Source: Pseudarthrobacter sp. L1SW (lineage in GTDB: Bacteria; Actinomycetota; Actinomycetes; Actinomycetales; Micrococcaceae). From it: DNA of 64,000 nucleotides. The stretch lies in contig NZ_CP078079.1 of NCBI RefSeq assembly GCF_020809045.1, positions 372,001 through 436,000 of the forward strand, given 5' to 3'. Positions 59,264 to 64,000 of this stretch are shown in pieces. A program made the position numbers and the translations under genes. The notes below the pieces were generated by a model. The model saw only the letters and a list, made by a program, of their open reading frames with translations. It had not been told where the DNA came from and searched no databases. Position 1 is the stretch's first letter. Each line of letters begins with the position of its first letter.

Positions 59264-59808
59264 GATGTTCATCCTTGGGCTTCTTCACGAAGCTGCCGGC
59301 GTTGGCAGCCCCGCCGCGAACTGCTTGCGGAGGTTCATTTACCCCATAAGCAAAGCATGCTTACTAATTCTTCGGCAAGTTGGGTGTCACGTCCCCGGCT
59401 CGCTGGCCGCCAGCGCCGCCACTGCAGCCTCCACCCGCCGGGCCGGAACAGCAGGCAGATAAGCGCTGCAAGCCCGTGAGTACTGCGTACGGGACAAAGC
59501 TGGAGATCATGAAAGTCGTCGGCGTTCCTCCATACACGGGTTTGGCCGCCGGCATGCCAACCCCTAACCCGGGCGCCTTCCACTTCCGCGCCCTGCGTCC
59601 TGCCGTCCTGCATGCTGTCACGCCTACTGTCCGCGGGGCCGCACATTCTGCAGCAGGAGGGCGTTGGCTGCCAGTCAATGACGTCGCGAGGAGGCGATAT
59701 GGGGCAGATTGCCAGCGCTTTGGCTAAATACATCACAAAAGTTTGATTAAAAGGGTCACCTAAGTAAGGCTTGCCTTTGTTCGAAGGAAAGCTGACCGAA
59801 GGAAGACC
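59264..59808. other. Gene-free stretch before the siderophore operon
   Basis: About 545 bases. The left end holds the promoter side of the 58946 gene with the CATGCTTACTAA motif. Several short open frames of 70-120 codons exist but have no ribosome site or family resemblance. An iron-regulated promoter region lies at the right end (59731-59778). I see no RNA gene. Confidence 0.5.
59760..59778. promoter_or_regulatory. IdeR/DtxR-type iron box of the siderophore operon
   Basis: CTAAGTAAGGCTTGCCTTT matches the DtxR/IdeR consensus TTAGGTTAGGCTAACCTAA at 12 of 19 positions by my alignment, including the central AGGCT...CCT. It ends 30 bases before the desA start. Under iron sufficiency IdeR with Fe2+ would block transcription. 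Confidence 0.68.
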
Positions 59809-61464
59809 GTGCCGCTGATGCCCCGCCTTGATGAGTTGGACGTGGAAGACCCGCCCAACACCCAGGAAGCCACCCGCCCGAACGGGCCATGCCAAGAACT
59901 GCCAGAACGTGCGGGCACTGGCCAGGAACGCACTGGCAAGGATTTCGGCTCGCGCGTGGAACTCGCGCTGGGGGCCAGCAACCACCTCCTTAACGCGCGC
60001 AACTCACCCCGGTACGTGGCCCAAGTGCTGCAGGCGGTCACAGCCGTAGCCACCAAACTGGAGCGGACCACCCGGCCGTTCACTGGCGTCGGACCTTCCG
60101 AGATGGAGGCCCGCATTGGCGCCGTGGACCTCGAAACACCCCTGCCGGACACCGCAGCCGCCCTCCAGGAACTTGAGGACGTGTACCTGCGCGATGCCGT
60201 GTACTTCCACGACGCCAAGTATGCCGCCCACCTCAACTGCCCCGTGGTCATCCCTGCGCTGGTGGGCGAGGCTGTCCTGTCCGCGGTGAACTCCTCCATG
60301 GACACGTGGGACCAGAGTGCAGGGGCCACCATGATCGAACGCCGGCTCATTGACTGGACGGCAGAACGACTGGGCCTCGGCATCGACTCCGACGGCATCT
60401 TCACCTCTGGCGGCAGCCAGTCCAACCTCCAGGCCCTGCTGATCGCCCGCAACCACGCTGTTGCCGGCCTGCGGCAGGACCCTGCGCGCACCGGACTCCG
60501 GCTTCCGGCGCTGCTGGACACGCTACGGATCTTCACGTCCGAGGACAGCCACTTCAGCATCCAGAAGTCGTCATCGATGCTGGGCCTGGGGTTCGACGCC
60601 GTCATCAGCGTCCCGTGCACGCCGGACCACCGGATGGACCCTGCCGCCCTCGCCGAAGCCATGGCCGAGGCGCGCCGCGCCGGGCTGACCCCGATGGCGG
60701 TGGTGGCCACCGCGGGCACCACCGACTTCGGTGCGGTGGACCCGCTCGCGGAGATCGCAGCGCTGGCGCGGGCTTACGGTGCATGGTTCCATGTCGATGC
60801 TGCCTATGGCGGCGGCCTTTTGGTGTCCTGCCGCTACCGGCACCTCCTCGACGGCACCCGGCTTGCCGACTCGGTCACCGTGGACTTCCACAAGACCTTT
60901 TTCCAGCCGGTCAGCTCCAGCGCCCTGCTGGTCCGCGAACGGGCTGTGCTGCGCCACATCACCTACTATGCGGACTACCTGAACCCGCAAAGCGCGGCGC
61001 TGGCAGCTATCCCCAACCAGGTGGACAAGAGCATCCAGACAACCCGGCGGTTCGATGCCCTGAAGCTATGGCTCACCCTCCGGATCATGGGCGCGGACGC
61101 CATTGGGGCCCTGTTCGACGAAGCCATCGACCTCGCTGCCCGCGTGGGCGCGCGCCTTGAGGCCGAACACGACTTCGAGCTTGCCGCCCCACCGCAGCTC
61201 AGCACCCTGGTGTTTCGGTACCGGCCCCGGTTGGACGGCGGAGGGCGGCTCAGTGAAGACGACGCCGACGTCCTCAATCCCGCCATCCGCGCCGCCGTCT
61301 TCACCTCCGGGGAAGCCGTGGTTGCCGGAACCGTGGTGGGCGGCCGCCACTACCTGAAGTTCACCCTCCTCAACGCCGAGGCCACGCTGGAGGACATCTC
61401 GGGCATCATCAATCTCCTGCGCCGCACGGGCGCCGGACTGCTGCGCCGGGAGGTGGCCGCATGA
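59809..61464 (+). CDS. desA: Lysine/diaminobutyrate-type PLP decarboxylase, DesA-like
   Basis: A 551-residue pyridoxal-phosphate decarboxylase. FHVDAAYGGGLL (Asp and Gly binding the cofactor) and the Schiff-base Lys in VDFHKTFFQPVSSSALLV are present; VVATAGTTDFGAVDPL is also typical of group II decarboxylases. In desferrioxamine-type loci DesA makes cadaverine from lysine. An 80-residue N-terminal extension is Pro/Glu-rich. GTG at 59809, or ATG at 59818, is the start. Its stop overlaps desB (ATGA). Confidence 0.85.
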   Translation: MPLMPRLDELDVEDPPNTQEATRPNGPCQELPERAGTGQERTGKDFGSRVELALGASNHLLNARNSPRYVAQVLQAVTAVATKLERTTRPFTGVGPSEMEARIGAVDLETPLPDTAAALQELEDVYLRDAVYFHDAKYAAHLNCPVVIPALVGEAVLSAVNSSMDTWDQSAGATMIERRLIDWTAERLGLGIDSDGIFTSGGSQSNLQALLIARNHAVAGLRQDPARTGLRLPALLDTLRIFTSEDSHFSIQKSSSMLGLGFDAVISVPCTPDHRMDPAALAEAMAEARRAGLTPMAVVATAGTTDFGAVDPLAEIAALARAYGAWFHVDAAYGGGLLVSCRYRHLLDGTRLADSVTVDFHKTFFQPVSSSALLVRERAVLRHITYYADYLNPQSAALAAIPNQVDKSIQTTRRFDALKLWLTLRIMGADAIGALFDEAIDLAARVGARLEAEHDFELAAPPQLSTLVFRYRPRLDGGGRLSEDDADVLNPAIRAAVFTSGEAVVAGTVVGGRHYLKFTLLNAEATLEDISGIINLLRRTGAGLLRREVAA

Positions 61465-62816
61465 GCACCCCCAACTCCGGCAGGATCTACGACTTCGCCG
61501 CCATCGGCGTCGGACCTTTCAACCTTGGACTGGCAGCGCTCGCCGAGCCGGTGGAAGGGCTGGACGGCATCTTCCTGGAACGCTGCGAGTCATTTGACTG
61601 GCACCCCGGCATGATGCTGGAGCCGGCCCACCTGCAGGTGCCCTTTATGGCGGACCTCGTGACGCTGGCCGACCCCACCTCGCCCTACTCGTTCCTGAAC
61701 TTCCTCAAGCAGACCGGCCGGCTGTACCGCTTCTACATCCGGGAAAACTTCTACCCCCTGCGTGCAGAGTACAACCAGTACTGCCAGTGGGTGGCCGGGC
61801 AGCTGCCCTCCGTCCGTTTTAGCACAGCTGTGCTGGAAACAGCGTACGACCGCGGTGTGTACCGGCTTTCCGTCTCGGGTCCGGAAGGCCCGGAGGTACT
61901 GCTGGCGCGCCGGCTGGTGCTCGGCACCGGCACCTCCCCGTACCTACCCGAAGCTGCGGCAGGAATCGCTGCCGCCACTGCTTCCGGCAGCGGGGGAGTG
62001 GTCCTGCACAACGCCGACTACCTGTCCCGGAAGGCGGAACTGCAGGAGCAACGCAGCATCACCATTCTGGGCAGCGGCCAGAGCGCGGCCGAGATCTACT
62101 ACCAACTGCTTCAGGAATCGGACATCCACGGCTACCAGCTGAACTGGGTTACCCGTTCCGGGCGGTTCTTCCCGCTGGAGTACACCAAGCTGACCCTGGA
62201 GATGACCTCGCCCGAGTACGTTGACTACTTCCACGCACTCCCTCAGCACCAGCGCGACCATCTCACCAAAACCCAGAAGAACCTCTACAAGGGCATCAAC
62301 TCGGACCTGATCGATGCCATCTACGACCTCCTCTACACCAAGAGCATCTCCGGCACGGTGGACACGCAACTGCTGACCCACTCCACGCTCACTGCGGCTG
62401 AATGGGACGCTGATGCCGGAACACACATCCTGCATCTGAAGCACGGTGAGCAGGGCACTGCCTACACGCTGGAGAGCGAGGCAGTGGTGCTCGCCACCGG
62501 CTACGGCTACCAGGAGCCGGGCTTCCTTGCGGGCATCCAGGACCGGATCGCCCGGGACAGTGCAGGAAGGTTCGCCGTGGACCGGAACTACAGCGCCGGC
62601 GTGGAACCCGGAGAGATCTTCGTCCAGAACGCCGAACTGCACACGCACGGATTCGTCACCCCTGACCTGGGGATGGGTGCCTACCGCAACTCCTGCATCC
62701 TGCGCGCCATCATGGGCCGCGAGGTGTACCCGGTGGAGCGCAGCATTGCCTTCCAGCATTTCGGGGCCCCAGCGAAGGTGGGTTCCCCGCTGGAGATTGG
62801 GCCGGTGCCGGCATGA
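61461..62816 (+). CDS. desB: Lysine/cadaverine N-hydroxylase, DesB-like
   Basis: A 451-residue flavin monooxygenase. FAAIGVGPFNLGLAALAE binds FAD, the NADPH segment is SITILGSGQSAAEIYY, and VLATGYGYQEPGFL is the C-terminal FAD-binding element; this is the SidA/IucD/PvdA class. In desferrioxamine biosynthesis it N-hydroxylates cadaverine. Coupled to both neighbours by ATGA overlaps. Confidence 0.88.
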   Translation: MSTPNSGRIYDFAAIGVGPFNLGLAALAEPVEGLDGIFLERCESFDWHPGMMLEPAHLQVPFMADLVTLADPTSPYSFLNFLKQTGRLYRFYIRENFYPLRAEYNQYCQWVAGQLPSVRFSTAVLETAYDRGVYRLSVSGPEGPEVLLARRLVLGTGTSPYLPEAAAGIAAATASGSGGVVLHNADYLSRKAELQEQRSITILGSGQSAAEIYYQLLQESDIHGYQLNWVTRSGRFFPLEYTKLTLEMTSPEYVDYFHALPQHQRDHLTKTQKNLYKGINSDLIDAIYDLLYTKSISGTVDTQLLTHSTLTAAEWDADAGTHILHLKHGEQGTAYTLESEAVVLATGYGYQEPGFLAGIQDRIARDSAGRFAVDRNYSAGVEPGEIFVQNAELHTHGFVTPDLGMGAYRNSCILRAIMGREVYPVERSIAFQHFGAPAKVGSPLEIGPVPA

Positions 62817-63382
62817 CATTCACCTTCCGTTGCCTCGACCCCCAAGCCGATGCACCGCTCCTGCGCAGTTGGGTGATCCAGCCCTACGCTTCCTTCTGGG
62901 GCATGCTGTCCGCCAGCCTTGAGGACGTGGTCGAGGAATACACAAAGATCCAGGCCAGTGGCCACCATCATGCCCTGCTGGGGCTCGACCACGGCGTCCC
63001 CGCCTTCCTGACGGAGGAATACCTCCCCGCATCGTCACCGTTGGGCGCGGTCTACCCCGTCCTCCCCGGTGACGTGGGGATGCACTTGCTGGTGGCGCCG
63101 CCGTCGGTCGCTCCGGTGCGGGGCTACACCGCCGCGGTGATGGACGCCGTCCTGGCACGGCTCTTCAGCAGGCCCGGAGTGGACCGGGTGGTGGTGGAGC
63201 CGGATGCCGGTAACACCAGGATCCAGGCCCTCAACGCCCGGCTTGGTTTCCAGCCCGCCGGGGTGGTCAACCTTCCAGACAAGGACGCGCTGCTGAGCTT
63301 CTGCAGCCGTGACCGCTACCTGGCCGCCCGAACATCCCTTCCCCCCGTCCGCACACCCATGATCCAGGGAGCACAACTATGA
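62813..63382 (+). CDS. desC: GNAT N-acyltransferase, DesC-like
   Basis: A 189-residue acyltransferase of the IucB/DesC type. VVVEPDAGNTRIQALNARLGFQPAGVVNLPDKDALLSFCSRD is the conserved CoA-binding and C-terminal part shared by siderophore acetyltransferases (NxRxxxLNxRxGF). It acylates N-hydroxycadaverine with acetyl- or succinyl-CoA. The ATG overlaps the desB stop codon. Confidence 0.86.
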   Translation: MTFTFRCLDPQADAPLLRSWVIQPYASFWGMLSASLEDVVEEYTKIQASGHHHALLGLDHGVPAFLTEEYLPASSPLGAVYPVLPGDVGMHLLVAPPSVAPVRGYTAAVMDAVLARLFSRPGVDRVVVEPDAGNTRIQALNARLGFQPAGVVNLPDKDALLSFCSRDRYLAARTSLPPVRTPMIQGAQL

Positions 63383-64000
63383 CTATCGATCTCGATTTCG
63401 CCACGACTGCCACCCCCGGGCAGCAGCCCTCGGCCGGCCCGGCACCCCATCTCACGGGGGAGAAGTGGGACAACGCCAACCGGCACCTGCTCCGCAAGGC
63501 CCTGGCCGAGTTCACCCACGAACGGATCCTCACGCCGGAACGTGTAGGGGAGGGGGCCGATGCGGGCGGGAGCGGCAGCTACCGCCTCCGCGGCGACGGC
63601 GGCACCTCCGAGTACCGGTTTAACGCCCGGATCCTGGAGATGGACCACTGGTCCATCGATCCCCGCTCCATCCGGCACTTCCGGGACGATGCGGAAGCGC
63701 CGCTGGACGTACTGGAGTTCATCACGGCGTTCCACGAAACCCTGGGCATCGACCTCCAAATGCTCCCTGTCTATCTGGAAGAAGTCAGCAGCACCCTGGC
63801 AAGCCACGCCTACAAGCAGTGGGCGGGCCAGCCGTCGGCCGTTGAACTCGCTGCCGGGATCACCGGCGGCGAGAACCCGGCTGCCGACTTCCAGGCCATT
63901 GAGCGCAGCATGACCGAGGGCCACCCCTGCTTTGTTGCCAACAACGGGCGCCTGGGCTTCGGCATCAGCGACTACCACGCCTTCGCACCCGAAACGGGTG
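63379..64000 (+). CDS. desD: NRPS-independent siderophore synthetase, DesD-like (partial)
   Basis: The first 207 codons of an IucA/IucC-family ligase; the rest lies beyond the window. MTIDLDFAT starts at an ATG overlapping the desC stop. TEGHPCFVANNGRLGFGISDY matches the family's ATP-binding signature (EGHPxHP...RxGF), with the second His-Pro of the usual pattern replaced by FVANN. In desferrioxamine loci it condenses the hydroxamate units into the macrocycle. Confidence 0.86.
   Translation, partial: MTIDLDFATTATPGQQPSAGPAPHLTGEKWDNANRHLLRKALAEFTHERILTPERVGEGADAGGSGSYRLRGDGGTSEYRFNARILEMDHWSIDPRSIRHFRDDAEAPLDVLEFITAFHETLGIDLQMLPVYLEEVSSTLASHAYKQWAGQPSAVELAAGITGGENPAADFQAIERSMTEGHPCFVANNGRLGFGISDYHAFAPETG

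Noticed and set aside
59380..59760. Short open frames before the siderophore operon
   Set aside because: No ribosome site, no recognisable family and atypical composition.

Overview
The window looks like chromosomal DNA of a high-GC actinobacterium, most likely Micrococcaceae of the Arthrobacter/Pseudarthrobacter type. This is a judgement from protein resemblance, very GC-rich third codon positions, frequent GTG/TTG starts, many ATGA/GTGA stop-start overlaps, a DUF4193 protein, GAF-ANTAR regulators and a DUF222/HNH protein. I see no rRNA, tRNA, CRISPR array, insertion sequence or prophage. Most of the window is carbohydrate uptake and breakdown, organised as compact operons each with its own repressor.

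Layout. 1-3.7 kb: C-terminal part of a NiCoT nickel/cobalt permease, a hexapeptide-repeat protein, and a GH13 enzyme resembling trehalose synthase. 3.8-15.3 kb: a two-sided sugar catabolic locus. The leftward arm holds an MHS permease, a split transketolase and a GntR regulator. The rightward arm holds a TIM-barrel sugar isomerase, an SDR, a DhaK-DhaL kinase, an RpiB-like isomerase, a second GntR regulator, a second MFS permease and a second SDR. The content resembles tetritol/erythrulose or apiose catabolism but matches neither exactly. Two different palindromic operators can be read. 15.3-20.6 kb: SRPBCC protein, GAF-ANTAR regulator, MmyB-type regulator, ilvD and an unknown gene. 20.7-29 kb: a D-galactonate operon (FadR-type repressor, ABC importer, DgoD, KDPGal aldolase, PfkB kinase) followed by a ManD-family dehydratase. 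29-36.5 kb: small enzymes, DUF4193, a TetR/EamA pair, an aldo/keto reductase, a second GAF-ANTAR protein and malQ. 36.6-41 kb: a secreted alpha-amylase with a LacI-type operator, and a lactonase-fold protein. 41-45.4 kb: a PrmC-like methyltransferase, a DUF222/HNH protein and two small stress-type proteins. 45.5-50.3 kb: four leftward oxidoreductase genes divergent from an MmyB-type regulator. 50.4-51 kb: a small Cys-Pro protein and a dodecin. 51-57 kb: an acid-sugar operon (GntR, DUF1537 kinase, beta-hydroxyacid dehydrogenase, GntP permease, class II aldolase). 57-59.3 kb: a membrane acyltransferase, a GNAT protein and a small Cys-containing protein. 59.8-64 kb: a desferrioxamine-type desABCD siderophore operon behind an iron box; desD is cut by the window end.

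Connections. The regulators at 12.1 and 51.1 kb are paralogues, and both loci carry a palindrome with the core ATGTC-N-GACAT, so the two acid-sugar/polyol loci may share control. A third palindrome, GACTGT-NN-ACAGTC, ties the first GntR gene to the divergent promoter region of the 7.9 kb locus. A long palindromic element occurs twice (8841-8903 and 29830-29896). Function calls rest on motifs and family resemblance read by eye; no database search was possible.
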